The notes: generated by a model not told the origin, from the sequence alone. A DNA stretch of 64,000 bases from Psychrobacter sp. JCM 18903 (GCF_000586475.1 NZ_BAWJ01000011.1:1-64000); one strand, 5' to 3'. Numbered from the stretch's first letter, positions 19,937 to 30,465 are shown. A program made the numbers and translations.

Positions 19937-20460
19937 TATGTCACTTTTGATCGTGCAATCAAAACTAGTTTTGTCTTGACGCGATGCCTAATTCGACGCC
20001 CAACCTCGCTGATGATGACATGCTAACGTTGCGATATTTTTGTACTATTGATGCTATCATTAGCTTATGTTTACGTTTCTGCTATAGATTAAAAAAAACG
20101 TTTTGCTACCATTGCATCAATTAGTGTCTTTTATACGTGCTTATAATAAGTGCTTATCAATCAACGCACACATTTTTGTTAGCTCTATTCTTAGTTTTAT
20201 CAGTGTTTATACGTCGAACACTATGAGCTAAACGATAGCCCATGTTTTTATCATTGCTAGATGCCTTCAGCCCTATGATCAAAAAATATTTCAATCTGTC
20301 TCTGTTATCCAAAGTTCGGCATCAGTCATCTATTCAGCAGATGCAGGTGCGCTCGCTATCTACTCTGACGCCAGATTTAAACCCATCTGAAAAACATTCA
20401 GCGACTAAAACTGTCAAGCATTTAGGTCAATGTCATGCAAGTTCGATAACTAATACATCT

Positions 20461-21102
20461 ATGGATAAACTAAATACGACGCTAAGTATCGGTGCATTAG
20501 TGATGTTGCAAGGCATTATGATGATGCCGGTACATGCCGCGAGCGCTGTTAAGAGCGGACAGCGGGTGTTGATGATTGAGATGACGCCAGCATTGTGTAG
20601 CATACAGCCGACACGTGCCCGCATGCGTCAATGCTTGGAGGGTTATTCGTTGACAGTATCAGGTCTGGATATGGGATATGGTGAGCGCTGCGGACGTGGT
20701 AGTGAGCCACGTCTGACACCATTACAGTTAAAAGTCGTCAACCGTATTATGCCTGATACGACAGTACGTAGCCAAGCTTGGCAGCGTTATGGGGCGTGTA
20801 GTCCACTTAGTGCCAGTAGTTATTTTCGCCAGATTACCAATTACGCTGGCGCATTAAAGCTGCCTAATGAGCTTAATACGGGTAATAGCTATACGGTTTC
20901 TAAATCTCGATTTATCAGTCAAATGACCCAGCTTAATAGTGGTATGTCCTCAAACAGTATTGATTTGATTTGCCAAGCGGGCAGTCGTCGTCAATCAACA
21001 TTGACGGATATCCATATTTGTTATGAAGGGAGCGAATTTGGCACATGTCATAATGTTGTAGATAATTGTGGCAGTAAGTTTGTCATTTCGGGTGGAAAAT
21101 AG
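20461..21102 (+). CDS. Secreted RNase T2-fold protein lacking the catalytic histidines
   Basis: The ATG at 20461 starts a good signal peptide (LSIGALVMLQGIMMMPVHA-A); the frame is open upstream to 20242, adding 73 unlikely residues. The mature part is laid out like RNase T2/RNase I: VLMIEMTPALC, a CAS-I segment, a helix, a CAS-II segment with Cys, then FRQITNYAGALKLP. The first active-site segment reads SLTVSGLD where the family has TIHGLWP. The second reads QAWQRYGAC where the family has HEWxKHGTC. So both catalytic His, the Glu and the Lys are all replaced while Trp, Gly and Cys remain. Residue positions from the upstream ATG are 136-143 and 178-186. It should not cleave RNA; a binding or inhibitor role is conceivable. 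The fold call is by motif order only. Confidence 0.6.
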   Translation: MDKLNTTLSIGALVMLQGIMMMPVHAASAVKSGQRVLMIEMTPALCSIQPTRARMRQCLEGYSLTVSGLDMGYGERCGRGSEPRLTPLQLKVVNRIMPDTTVRSQAWQRYGACSPLSASSYFRQITNYAGALKLPNELNTGNSYTVSKSRFISQMTQLNSGMSSNSIDLICQAGSRRQSTLTDIHICYEGSEFGTCHNVVDNCGSKFVISGGK

Positions 21103-21109
21103 TTTTTTT

Positions 21110-21151
21110 AGCCCATTTAAATGCTTATTGTTTGAATTGAGGACACGCCCT
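21110..21151. mobile_element. Fragment of the 12.1-kb MITE-like element
   Basis: This matches the reverse complement of the left end of the element at 12098-12266: TTTTTAGCCCATTTA, then a diverged stretch, then TTGAGGACACGCCCT. Only one terminus is present. It lies directly after the stop of the RNase T2-fold gene. The remaining bases to 21474 show no gene. Confidence 0.6.
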
Positions 21152-21474
21152 AATAATATTCGCTTATTTTAAGTGTTGTATCCACTGTGTATCACGCTTC
21201 TCAATGCTGTTATCAGCTGCCTTCTATTGCTTTCTAGCACTGTATCCATATAGGTTTACAGTAGGTATAAAAATCCTCCCGTATAAAATGTAACAATATA
21301 ATCGGTGGTCGGCGTCTTATTGTCTCTAGACGATTTGCTGAACGAAGTGCTACACTAGCTCTCGGTTTATGACTGCTATATTCAGTAGGCAAGTCGCTAT
21401 TTACAACGATAGTCATCCATTAGAACCATCAATCAGAATCATGAATTATCTAATCTATAATTAGGGAGTATTCA

Positions 21475-22464
21475 ATGTCAATGAAACAGCCTTTACGTGT
21501 TGCCGTCACTGGTGCCGCTGGTAATATCAGCTATGCTATGTTATTTCGTATTGCATCTGGCGAGATGCTAGGTAAAGATCAGCCAGTTATTTTGCAATTG
21601 CTTGAAATCGCTCCAGCACTTGACGCCCTAAAGGGTGTGGTCATGGAATTAGAAGATTGTGCATTCCCTTTATTAGCAGGTGTTGTGCAGACTGATGATG
21701 CGACCGTTGCATTCAAAGATGTTGACTATGCTCTGCTAGTCGGTTCACGTCCTCGTGGTCCAGGTATGGAACGTAAAGATTTGCTAGAAGCCAACGCTGC
21801 GATTTTCTCAGCACAAGGTAAAGCGCTGAATGACGTTGCAAGCCGTGACGTAAAAGTATTGGTTGTCGGTAACCCTGCCAACACCAACGCCCTTATCGCT
21901 CAGCGTAATGCACCAGATCTTGATCCACGTAACTTCACTGCGATGACTCGTCTAGATCACAACCGTGCCATGGCACAGTTGGCTGGCAAAACTGACAGCA
22001 CAGTAAATGACGTGAAAAAAATGATCATCTGGGGTAACCATTCATCAACGCAGTATCCTGATCTGACTGCTGCTACTGTCAACGGTAAGCCTGCGTTGGA
22101 TTTGGTTGATCGCGAATGGTACGAAGCGACTTATATCCCAGAAGTACAACAACGCGGTGCTGCAATCATTAAAGCACGCGGTGCATCATCTGCCGCTTCT
22201 GCTGCCAACGCGGCCATTGCACACGTACGTACATGGGCATTGGGTACTGATGAGAACGATTGGGTATCAATGGGCGTTTATTCAAACGGCGAATACGGTA
22301 TCGCGAAAGGCTTAATCTACTCATTCCCATGCACATGCACTAACGGCGACTGGTCTATCGTAGATGGCGTTGATGTGTCATCAGACTTCTCTAAAGAGAA
22401 AATGGCAGCGACTGAGCAAGAGCTTAGCGAAGAACGTGATGCGGTAGCACACCTGCTTCCATAA
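21475..22464 (+). CDS. mdh: Malate dehydrogenase
   Basis: 329 residues of the NAD-dependent, cytosolic-type malate dehydrogenase found in many proteobacteria. The nucleotide fold is [21 protein letters not shown]. Substrate-binding Arg residues are in [15 protein letters not shown], the NAD-binding [12 protein letters not shown] follows, the RLDHNRA Asp pairs with the catalytic His in [13 protein letters not shown]. It oxidises malate to oxaloacetate in the TCA cycle. AGGGAG precedes the ATG and a strong terminator follows. Intact, with codon use typical of a highly expressed gene. Confidence 0.95.
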   Translation: MSMKQPLRVAVTGAAGNISYAMLFRIASGEMLGKDQPVILQLLEIAPALDALKGVVMELEDCAFPLLAGVVQTDDATVAFKDVDYALLVGSRPRGPGMERKDLLEANAAIFSAQGKALNDVASRDVKVLVVGNPANTNALIAQRNAPDLDPRNFTAMTRLDHNRAMAQLAGKTDSTVNDVKKMIIWGNHSSTQYPDLTAATVNGKPALDLVDREWYEATYIPEVQQRGAAIIKARGASSAASAANAAIAHVRTWALGTDENDWVSMGVYSNGEYGIAKGLIYSFPCTCTNGDWSIVDGVDVSSDFSKEKMAATEQELSEERDAVAHLLP

Positions 22465-22527
22465 GCCGCCAATGTCACGATATTATCATGTCATCATGTC
22501 ATAAAGCTGTTTTATAGAAATTGATCT

Positions 22528-22558
22528 AAAAAAGCCCTCTACATTAGAGGGCTTTTTT
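22528..22558 (+). terminator. Rho-independent terminator of mdh
   Basis: AAAAGCCCTCT pairs with AGAGGGCTTTT around ACATT, then T. Confidence 0.9.
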
Positions 22559-22698
22559 GTGTCTTGTCTGCCCATCAAAATACAATTGATAACGTTAGAT
22601 ACACGTTGATTAACAGCTATTAAAATAAAGCTTGCTACAATAAATGTGTCAATTTAGATAATAAACACAAAGACACTCGTACCATTAAGGAGAGAAAT

Positions 22699-22938
22699 AT
22701 GTTGGGTGAACCAGAATACAATATGAATGAATTATTTGCACAGTTGGGACTTGATAGCTCAGATGCAGCGATTGATAGTTTTATTGAAAATAATCAGTTG
22801 GATAAAGAAGAGAAGTTGATAGAAGCGAGCATTTGGACAGACAATCAGCGTGCTTTTCTACAAGAAGAATGGGAAAAAGATGCGGAATGGGTAGAGGTCA
22901 TTGATGACTTAAACGTACGTATGCATCCAGATGCTTAG
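22699..22938 (+). CDS. DUF2789 family small protein
   Basis: A 79-residue acidic protein of the DUF2789 family: MNELFAQLGLDSSDAAIDSFI, then LIEASIWTDNQRAFLQEEW and DAEWVEVIDDLNVRM. The function is unknown in the family. AAGGAGAGAAAT gives a strong ribosome-binding site for ATG 22699. It is a single-gene unit with its own terminator, downstream of mdh. Confidence 0.75.
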   Translation: MLGEPEYNMNELFAQLGLDSSDAAIDSFIENNQLDKEEKLIEASIWTDNQRAFLQEEWEKDAEWVEVIDDLNVRMHPDA

Positions 22939-22972
22939 AAAAAAGAACTATTAAAAAACGAATTATTAAATA

Positions 22973-23009
22973 AAAACCCACAAACGTTATAAACGCTGTG
23001 GGTTTTTTT
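22973..23009 (+). terminator. Rho-independent terminator after DUF2789 gene
   Basis: AAAACCCACA pairs with TGTGGGTTTT, T tract following; it may also serve ribF from the opposite side. Confidence 0.8.
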
Positions 23010-23053
23010 ATAAATTATAAATATCGATGCCCGCATTTAAGCTTACTAGCAAT

Positions 23054-24094
23054 CTAACTGGGCTGCTGCTCTCGCCACTCAATCAATGCTTTCACATCAT
23101 TATGGATGCCTGTTTTTAATGCTTCTAAGCCATCATAATGTCGTTCACCATGTAAATAATGCAAAAATCGAACCTGTAAAGTCAATCCATATAAATCGGC
23201 ATTTAATTCTGGGAAATGCACTTCCAAACGCCAATCATGTTGTTTATCGACAGAGGGTCTAGTGCCGATATTGGCTGTCCCAAATAGGCTATTGGAACGT
23301 AATCCTGAGATACCTGATTTGCCATCTATAGCAAGTGCCGATAAGCCATCAGCAATCACTTGCCCATCCTCGTCGAGGCTGACGACATCAACAGCAAAGA
23401 TACCATGCAGGGCAGGTTTTAAACGCTGTAGGTCAATATTCGCAGTAGGAAAGTCCATGGTGCGACCTATTTTATCGCCACCAACGACCATTCCTGTAAT
23501 CGCATAATCGCGACCAAGTAGCGCATTAGCAGCGTCAATATCACCAGCCAATAGTAAGTCTCGAACGCGAGTAGAGCTGATACGTGCCGCTTTACCACTA
23601 TCATCGATGACGGTATGTAGGTTGGTTACATCTAAGCCATAATTCCGCAAAAACTGACTGTCGCCAGTACGGTCATGACCAAATTTGAAATCATCACCCA
23701 ACACCAACGCTTTGACATTTAAGCGCAGGGCTAAGAGATCCGCAAATGCTTGGGCGGATAGCGAGCGAAACTCTGCATCAAATCCTGCCACAATCAAGGT
23801 CTCAACGCCATATTCTGCTAACAAAGCTTGTTTTTCAGCGAGATTGGTGAGGCGAGCAGGCGCAGTGGCTGGCGCAAAAAATTCACGAGGCTGTGGCTCA
23901 AATATCATGACAGCAGAACCAAGATTTTGTGCATGGGCAATATCACGGACTTGTTCAAGCATCGCTTGATGACCAAGATGGACACCATCGAAGTTACCGA
24001 TAGTGAGCACACAGGGCGCTAAATCTACTGGACTAGTATTTGCAGTCAAATTACTTGGCGAGGCAATCAGTTGCTCAAGAAAATAGGTGTTCAT
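23054..24094 (-). CDS. ribF: Riboflavin kinase / FMN adenylyltransferase RibF
   Basis: 346 residues. The N-terminal FAD synthetase domain has LTIGNFDGVHLGHQAMLEQV and ISSTRVRDLLLAGD. The C-terminal riboflavin kinase domain has GRTMDFPTANIDL, GIFAVDVV, a SLFGTANIGTRPSV strand and LEVHFPELNADLYG. It makes FMN and FAD, the BLUF cofactor among others. Two short insertions (for example GKSGISGLRSN) sit in the kinase domain. Intact; the ribosome-binding site is weak. I see no FMN riboswitch upstream. Confidence 0.93.
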   Translation of the reverse strand: MNTYFLEQLIASPSNLTANTSPVDLAPCVLTIGNFDGVHLGHQAMLEQVRDIAHAQNLGSAVMIFEPQPREFFAPATAPARLTNLAEKQALLAEYGVETLIVAGFDAEFRSLSAQAFADLLALRLNVKALVLGDDFKFGHDRTGDSQFLRNYGLDVTNLHTVIDDSGKAARISSTRVRDLLLAGDIDAANALLGRDYAITGMVVGGDKIGRTMDFPTANIDLQRLKPALHGIFAVDVVSLDEDGQVIADGLSALAIDGKSGISGLRSNSLFGTANIGTRPSVDKQHDWRLEVHFPELNADLYGLTLQVRFLHYLHGERHYDGLEALKTGIHNDVKALIEWREQQPS

Positions 24095-24357
24095 AAATTT
24101 TCAGCTATGATAGATAAAACCAGATAAAAAACACACCCGTACCAAAATCAATGTGTTTAAAATCAGCCATTATAAAGTAAAATGACCACACTAACATCCT
24201 ATAGTCTACTGACAATAAAAGTATGGCGCTATCCGCTCTGTCATCTTAAAATACCGTGATGTTTGTCCACATGCTTTTGTAATGACCCTCTGTATAGATG
24301 GATCATCTTGCAACAATTATCACCCATAGACTATTAATTAATAATTACGGAGACCTT

Positions 24358-24972
24358 ATGCCCGTTGCTGCCTTGAATGCTGTGCCAGCTGTTTTGTTAG
24401 AACACTATCTCACTGATGAGTTTGTCGTGCAGCGTGCAAGTAGAGACGACTTGTCAGAGATTTTGGCGATTTATAATCAGACTATTGCAGGTAAGCAAGC
24501 CACTGCCAATCTTACTCCAGTGAGTTGTGAAGAGCGTGCAGATTGGTTTGATGAGCATATAAATAGTCCGACGCGTCCTATTTATGTCGTAAAAGCGATG
24601 CATAAGACCACGCAAAATTCAGCAGAAGCAGGGACAGCAACAATCGTTGCATGGGGCAGCTTTAGCGATTTATATGCACGACCGGCTTATCATATCAGCA
24701 CTGAGATTAGTATCTACTTGCATCAGGATTATCACGGTCAAGGGTTGGGCAGCTTATTGACATGCTGGATGTTGACACAAGCGCCAAGCCTAGGCATTCA
24801 TAATGTAATCGCGCTTATTTTTGCGCACAATCAGCCAAGCTTAGGATTGTTCCGTAAGCTTGGTTTTGAGCAATGGGGATATATGCCAAAAGTGTGTGAT
24901 ATGCAAGGCTTTATCGCTGATGTTGTGATGCTGGGTAAAGCGGTGACATCGGATGATGCTTCAGATAAGTAA
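24358..24972 (+). CDS. GNAT acetyltransferase, phosphinothricin-acetyltransferase-like
   Basis: About 204 residues from ATG 24358, which has GGAGACC upstream; an in-frame ATG at 24298 is less likely. It resembles the Pat/Bar/YwnH branch: QRASRDDLSEILAIYNQTIAG, VAWGSFSDLYARPAYHISTEISIYL, the acetyl-CoA loop YHGQGLGSLLTCWML, and the Asn-rich HNQPSLGLFRKLGFEQWGYM. The acceptor is probably an amino acid analogue or other small amine; not predictable in detail. It converges on the lipoprotein gene, 11 bases apart. Confidence 0.82.
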   Translation: MPVAALNAVPAVLLEHYLTDEFVVQRASRDDLSEILAIYNQTIAGKQATANLTPVSCEERADWFDEHINSPTRPIYVVKAMHKTTQNSAEAGTATIVAWGSFSDLYARPAYHISTEISIYLHQDYHGQGLGSLLTCWMLTQAPSLGIHNVIALIFAHNQPSLGLFRKLGFEQWGYMPKVCDMQGFIADVVMLGKAVTSDDASDK

Positions 24973-24983
24973 GCTAAAATAGC

Positions 24984-25613
24984 TTAACCCAAGATCTTCC
25001 ATTGACCTTTTATCTTCTGTAGCTGATAGGTCAATGGTGCAGGTTCGCTTTGTCCTTTTAACATCAGCTCCCCAATGATGGTGGCACGGGTTTTATCATC
25101 ACTGTATTGAGTATCGGTAATAGTGACGCCATCAACCGTTTGCTGAAAGGCATACTGAGTTTTAGCCAGCTCTTCTTCGAAGTTTGCCATATCTACTTTA
25201 TAATATTTAACAGCTTCCTTTACCTCGCCATAATACAAGCTATCTAGTGCTTGCTTTACAGTATCTTCCGGCGTACCAGTTTCGGTGGGATTGGTTACGA
25301 GGCTCTTTTGCTTGGTCACAGAGGTGACTGGATTGATATCATCACTATCAATAGCCGTTTCATCTTTACTATTGTCAGTTATCTGCTCGCTGCCAACTGT
25401 GCTATTCGTATCCACTGTTGACGTTTGATTAGCAGCGCTATTTTCAGCATCAATGCTTTTATCAGAACTGCCTTCAGCGATGGCTGCCGTATCTTCGGCA
25501 CTATTAGCTGTCTTATCGTTATCGCTACAAGCACTTAAAAGCAGTCCAGTGCTAAGGACACCAGCAGTCAGAATAGTTGGTAAGCGTAGCAAGGTTACTC
25601 GTTTGGTTATCAT
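24984..25613 (-). CDS. Predicted lipoprotein with DUF4878-like C-terminal domain
   Basis: 209 residues. The N-terminus is a lipoprotein signal with lipobox LLSAC (Cys about residue 29). A Ser/Asp/Thr-rich linker (residues 30-110) leads to a compact domain, TPEDTVKQALDSLYYGEVKEAVKYY...LTYQLQKIKGQWKILG, with the layout of DUF4878/NTF2-like lipoprotein domains. The function is unknown. GAGGG precedes the ATG. The frame is intact and the gene lies downstream of murJ on the same strand. Confidence 0.72.
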   Translation of the reverse strand: MITKRVTLLRLPTILTAGVLSTGLLLSACSDNDKTANSAEDTAAIAEGSSDKSIDAENSAANQTSTVDTNSTVGSEQITDNSKDETAIDSDDINPVTSVTKQKSLVTNPTETGTPEDTVKQALDSLYYGEVKEAVKYYKVDMANFEEELAKTQYAFQQTVDGVTITDTQYSDDKTRATIIGELMLKGQSEPAPLTYQLQKIKGQWKILG

Positions 25614-25724
25614 TATTAGCCCTCAGATTTCATTTATTCGTTAATGGTTAATTATGGCAACTATCCGCGTCATTCACTATCCATTCTCTTACTAAGCTTG
25701 TTTTGGTTTCGTAAGTGAAGCTGC

Positions 25725-27275
25725 TTAACCATGCTTTAGCTGGCGTGGACGGAAACCAGTGGCTAGTAATACCACGCCATAAACCAGTGCTCCCACGGCA
25801 CACATAATGAGCAAAGCGGCGATACGTCGCCACTGCGCATCATCGCTAGGGAAGTAAGGCAGCATGACATAAAGTACGCCAATCATAGCGCTGGTCGCAA
25901 TCGCAAACTGGGTAAATAGCTTTTTCCAATGGCTGCCAAAGCGGAAAATATCACGTTTATGTAAGAAGTAATATAATAAGCCTGCGTTCACAAAGGCCGC
26001 GCCCGTGGTTGCTAATGCCAAGCCGCCATGTAGCGGAATCTCTAAGAAATAAAATATACCGATGAAAATGACACTAAAAACCATGTTGGCAAAGACAGAA
26101 ATGATACCGATTTTTACGGGTGTTCTGGTATCTTGACGGGCAAAAAAAGCAGGGGCAAAGATTTTAATAAGCATAAAGCCTAAAATACCACCAGCCATAC
26201 TACGTAATGCGAGCGAACTCATCTGCGCATCGCGTAAGGTAAATTCACCGCGCAAAAACAGCGCTTGCATCAGTACATCGGCAAGTATAAACAACGCTGC
26301 TGATGCAGGAACACCGACTAAAATGATTAAGCGTGCCGCCCAATCGATGGTCTTTTTAAAACTAACATCGTCTTTTTGCGCCTCGCTTTTTGATAGGCTT
26401 GGCAAAATGACTGTACCGATTGCCACACCAATCAAGCCTAATGGCAGCTCACTCATACGCTCTGCGGCATACAGCCAAGAAACCGAGCCGCCAATCATCA
26501 ATGACGCAAAAATGGTATTGAGCAGCAGATTAATTTGAGTGACAGAGACGCCAAAGATGGCAGGCAGCATGAGTTTTAAAATACGGCGAACGCCTTCATG
26601 CTGAAAGTCGACCTTGGGTGCGACCAGCAGCTTTTGTTGCCATAGCTGCGGTAGCTGTAGTAAGAATTGCAACAATCCTGCGATAGCGACTGCATAGCCT
26701 AGCGCCATGATAGGAACATCGAACATAGGGGCAAAAATTAGCGCGCCACCAATCATACATAAGTTCAATAACACGGGTGCAAAAGCAGGCGCAGCAAAGC
26801 GTCCGTAGCTTTGTAAAATGCCACTGGCAAAGGCGGTCATAGAAATAAATAGCAAATAAGGAAAGGTCAGACGCAGTAATTCAGCGGTAATAGCAAACTT
26901 ACCTGGTTGATCCGCAAAACCAGGCGCGAATAAAGTCACGACCCAAGGAGCCATTAAAATAACAACGACGGTAAGCATCGACAAAATTAACAACAGAGCG
27001 CCTGAAGTACGACTGACTAAGATTTGTACCTGCTGCAAACTATATTTTTCTTTGTATTCGGACAGTACAGGGACAAAAGCTTGACTAAAGGCACCTTCTG
27101 CAAATAAACGCCGCAAAAAGTTTGGGATTTTGAAGGCGACTAAAAAGGCATCCATCAGACCACCAGCGCCAAAGACGCCTAACAATACGACATCGCGTAC
27201 CAGACCTAAGATACGAGACAGCATGGTCATACTACTGACCACCATGGTTGAACGAAATAACCGACTTTTTGCCAT
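25725..27275 (-). CDS. murJ: Lipid II flippase MurJ
   Basis: 516 residues, 13-14 membrane helices of the MOP exporter superfamily. The MurJ start is plain: STMVVSSMTMLSRILGLVRDVVLLGVFGAGGLMDAFLVAFKIPNFLRRLFAEGAF, with the essential Arg residues of the first helices. SWLYAAERMSELPLGLIGVAIGTVILPSLS matches the central motif. MurJ moves lipid II across the inner membrane for wall synthesis. The gene is intact and lies next to ampD, another wall gene, on the same strand. Confidence 0.95.
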   Translation of the reverse strand: MAKSRLFRSTMVVSSMTMLSRILGLVRDVVLLGVFGAGGLMDAFLVAFKIPNFLRRLFAEGAFSQAFVPVLSEYKEKYSLQQVQILVSRTSGALLLILSMLTVVVILMAPWVVTLFAPGFADQPGKFAITAELLRLTFPYLLFISMTAFASGILQSYGRFAAPAFAPVLLNLCMIGGALIFAPMFDVPIMALGYAVAIAGLLQFLLQLPQLWQQKLLVAPKVDFQHEGVRRILKLMLPAIFGVSVTQINLLLNTIFASLMIGGSVSWLYAAERMSELPLGLIGVAIGTVILPSLSKSEAQKDDVSFKKTIDWAARLIILVGVPASAALFILADVLMQALFLRGEFTLRDAQMSSLALRSMAGGILGFMLIKIFAPAFFARQDTRTPVKIGIISVFANMVFSVIFIGIFYFLEIPLHGGLALATTGAAFVNAGLLYYFLHKRDIFRFGSHWKKLFTQFAIATSAMIGVLYVMLPYFPSDDAQWRRIAALLIMCAVGALVYGVVLLATGFRPRQLKHG

Positions 27276-27455
27276 GAGAACCTATTGTGCTAATTTGTTT
27301 AATGAAGGTTGTTTACTAAGTTGCTGCTATCAAAAAGCTGACGAATTATAGCATTTTCATAATCGAGATAAATGGATTGGATGTGGAATATAATGCATAC
27401 AGTTAACTGTTAATAGAGCTTGTAACAGGATTGACAAAATAATTATCCATACGAC

Positions 27456-28043
27456 TTAACCCCCAAGAATGTTGGCGACCATCTCACGCAATTTTGCCCA
27501 TTCAAAATAATCACCGGGATCTGTTTTGCGACCAGGGGCAATATCGCTATGACCTGTTAGATGACGACGAGTTTTGGGATAGGCGGCATAAATGGCACAG
27601 ACCACTTTTGCAAGTACTTCATATTGTGCGGCGGTGAAGGACACAAAATCAGACCCTTCAAGCTCAATACCGATGCTATAATCATTACATTCAGGGCGAC
27701 CCAAGTAGCTAGAGCGTCCAGCATGCCACGCGCGCTCATTAAAATTAACAAACTGAGTTATCGCGCCATCACGCTCGATGAATAAGTGAGCCGAAACCTC
27801 CGCGCCTTTAATCGTTTGAAAATAGGGATGCGCCGCCCAGTCTAGCTGATTGGTAAATAATGCTTTAACGTAATGGATGCCGTCAGCATCAGATGCCCCG
27901 AACTCGTTCGGCGGTAGGCTGATATTATGAATAACAATAGTATCAATACCCATATCTGTTGGTCGCAGATTGCAGTTTGGTGATGCAAGGTATGTGGCTG
28001 CAGATAATCTGCCATCGTTAATCGTTATTGGTGTTATGGACAT
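27456..28043 (-). CDS. ampD: 1,6-anhydro-N-acetylmuramyl-L-alanine amidase AmpD
   Basis: 195 residues from ATG 28043 (GAGA upstream). It is a zinc amidase of the Amidase_2 fold: IDTIVIHNISLPPNEFG with the first zinc His, AHLFIERDGAITQFVNFNERAWHAG, SIGIELEG with the catalytic Glu, and LTGHSDIAPGRKTDPGDYFEW with the second His and the zinc Asp. It cleaves anhydromuropeptides during wall recycling in the cytoplasm; loss often raises AmpC in relatives. No ampE follows. Confidence 0.93.
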   Translation of the reverse strand: MSITPITINDGRLSAATYLASPNCNLRPTDMGIDTIVIHNISLPPNEFGASDADGIHYVKALFTNQLDWAAHPYFQTIKGAEVSAHLFIERDGAITQFVNFNERAWHAGRSSYLGRPECNDYSIGIELEGSDFVSFTAAQYEVLAKVVCAIYAAYPKTRRHLTGHSDIAPGRKTDPGDYFEWAKLREMVANILGG

Positions 28044-28122
28044 AATATTCTCTTTTATCATGATATTAATAAGTGGGCATTGACCGCTGGTTGCTAGCCA
28101 TTTTTTATCAATTAATAGTCAT

Positions 28123-28181
28123 TCTGATAATAGCTACCTTGATAACAGTAGCTTTGATAGTAACAACTTTGATAACAGCCA
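28123..28181. repeat. Imperfect 15-bp tandem repeat, four units
   Basis: Units CTTGATAACAGTAG, CTTTGATAGTAACAA and CTTTGATAACAGCCA plus a diverged first copy lie between divergent ampD and the DUF4105 gene. They may be operator-like or simple slippage products. Confidence 0.55.
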
Positions 28182-28306
28182 CTTTGACTAAGATATTTCA
28201 ATGATATGGCTTTTAAGGTTCCTTTAGTGGACGATCCAATCGGCATTATCAACCAGCCATCAATCACGCTATCGGCGTATGAATAATAACGTGCGAGGTT
28301 TACCCC

Positions 28307-30402
28307 ATGTCTCTAAAGCCTAATTTTTTATCTGTAGATTGTACCCTAACTACTATGAGTCAACGAGCGCGTTTACCACTTGCTATTGCAGGATTGCTAC
28401 TCTCTGCACAAACGCAAGCTTTTTTGCCAACCCCAGCATCATTAATAACGACAGGGGCATTAGTGCCTACGCCACAAGCTGCTGCAATCGCTAATAATAC
28501 GCCAAATAATGCCGCTCAAAAAGACACTCAAGGGCTGGAAAAAAGCAACGTTGAGCAATTATTAGCCAAGTGGCGTGAGCAAGCAGCAACACAAAATTTA
28601 GCCCAAGATACGACATGGCGACGTTTATTATATTTTTTGATGATCAAATTTGATTGGTAAGAAAAAAGACACCAGCATGGTTGATGAGGCTGACTTTTTT
28701 TAAGTAAGAATGGACAGTATGATTCAGCTGCAGAGCTCGATGCGTTACTCGTCGCCCTCGCTAATGCGGTAGCGATAACGAATAATCGTACTGTCAAAAA
28801 AAATACTGCCAATAATTCGGTATTATGCCGTTTCCCAGCGCGTGTACAATGGTTGACCGATACATTAAACATTGATAAGGCGATGCTACAAGTTGACTGT
28901 CCCGAATTGAATGAATGGATGCAAAGGATTGCCCCCGAGCAGCTATCTATCATGTTTGCCCAAGAGTATTTAGACAACCCTTTATCAGCCTTTGCTCATA
29001 CCTTATTGCGTATCGACTCAAAAGCGAGCGCGGCTGATCCTAGCCAGATTCATCACGCGGTTGCGCTGAATTATACGGTTGGTGGTAATCCAAAAGACAA
29101 TTTTGTGGTGTATGCCATCAAGTCAATGACTGGTCGCTATGATAATTTAATAGAAATCGATCCTTATCCAGCAAGGCTGGCCAAGTATCTGCAAGAAGAC
29201 GAGCGTGACGCATGGACGTATCAATTGGATTTGACTCCAGCGGAAGTGCAGCAGATTATGTTGCACGTTTGGGAAACCAAAGATTTAAAATTGCCGTATT
29301 ACTTCACCACAGATAACTGTGCGTCTGAGATTTTACGCTTAATTGATGTGGTGCGTCCGCAGCAGCACTTATTGAGTCAGCTGCCTTATGCGGTTATTCC
29401 TTCAGATGTCGTGCAGTTGCTTGATGATGAAGCTTACTTGCCAGCACCAACTATACCCCTGCTGATAGCACTTTACGCCAAGCGCAGTTGAATAAGGTCA
29501 AAGAGCAGCGCGAGCAATTCGGCTATCACAACAGCGCAAAACAGACGATTAATGAGGTTAAATCTGCCCAACTCAATACGGTTTCGAGCATGTCAGCTGA
29601 TGGACAGACGTTATTGCAGCCTAATATAGCAGTATCAGATAACAATCCAATAGACAGACATCCGCTGCAACTGGCTCATATGGGACTAGGGCAGCGCGGT
29701 GATAATAACTATATCGATTTGGGCTTACGAGCGGGCTATCATGATATTCTCGATCGTCCCTCAGGATTCCCACAGTTTTTTGACTTAGAAGGCGCATCTG
29801 CGACTTTGCGCCTGTACGACACCGATAATGACACAGCCAATCAGCCAAACAGTGTGGTTTTGCAAAATGTGACATTGATTCGTGGGCGCTCATTTAATCC
29901 AGTCAATTCTGCCAAAAAAGGCAAAACGTGGGGCGCTAGCATCGAGGCGACGCGTGTGAATGATGGCTCCCAGCAAGACGGTCGCGATCATTTAGTTGGG
30001 AGCTTGGGCTATGAATCAGGTTGGTCATGGGCATTTGGTACGCCTCGCACAGGTACAGGCGAGATGCCGCCGCAGCTATGTTATACCTTTTTGTCCAGCA
30101 CAGCGCAAGCAGGGCGCAGTATCAATAAAGGCTTTCGCGTTGGTGCTGGCGTGAATGCAGGCTGTCGTTATCAGATTAACAATCAGTTACGTGCGCAGGC
30201 TGAATTGCAACTGCCATATTGGTATCATGGCAGCAGCGATGAGTCTAATGCCCGTGGTCATTATTGGCAGCCGATATCGACATTAGGGCTGCAGTACGAT
30301 ATCGATAAAAAACAAGCATTACGCATTAATGCTAATTATGATTGGCAAGATCGTGTTGATGCCAATGAAGACATCCAGCTGTCGTACAGACGCTATTTTT
30401 AA
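28307..30402 (+). CDS. DUF4105 (Lnb N-terminal periplasmic) envelope protein, four frame breaks
   Basis: Corrected to 699 codons. A signal peptide (RLPLAIAGLLLSAQTQA) follows an in-frame ATG at 28355; GAGG precedes ATG 28307. Landmarks are ADFFLSKNGQYDSAAELDALL, CRFPARVQWL, and the DUF4105 core SAFAHTLLRID, HAVALNY and TTDNCASEILRLID, with the Cys/His typical of this papain-like family. The C-terminal part (about 460-699) has short alternating strands and ends SYRRYF, suggesting an outer-membrane barrel-like or beta-rich region. Missing bases are needed in the T6 run near 28633-28638, an A3 run near 28646, the T7 run near 28696-28702 and near 29452. The role is unknown. Confidence 0.75.
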
Positions 30403-30465
30403 CACTTATTACTAAAAAGATGTATAGGCAGTCATTAGAAATGGCGTTCAAATAGAGGATAAATG

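Noticed and set aside
23054..24200. FMN riboswitch upstream of ribF
   Set aside because: No conserved RFN-element sequence in the 200 bases upstream.
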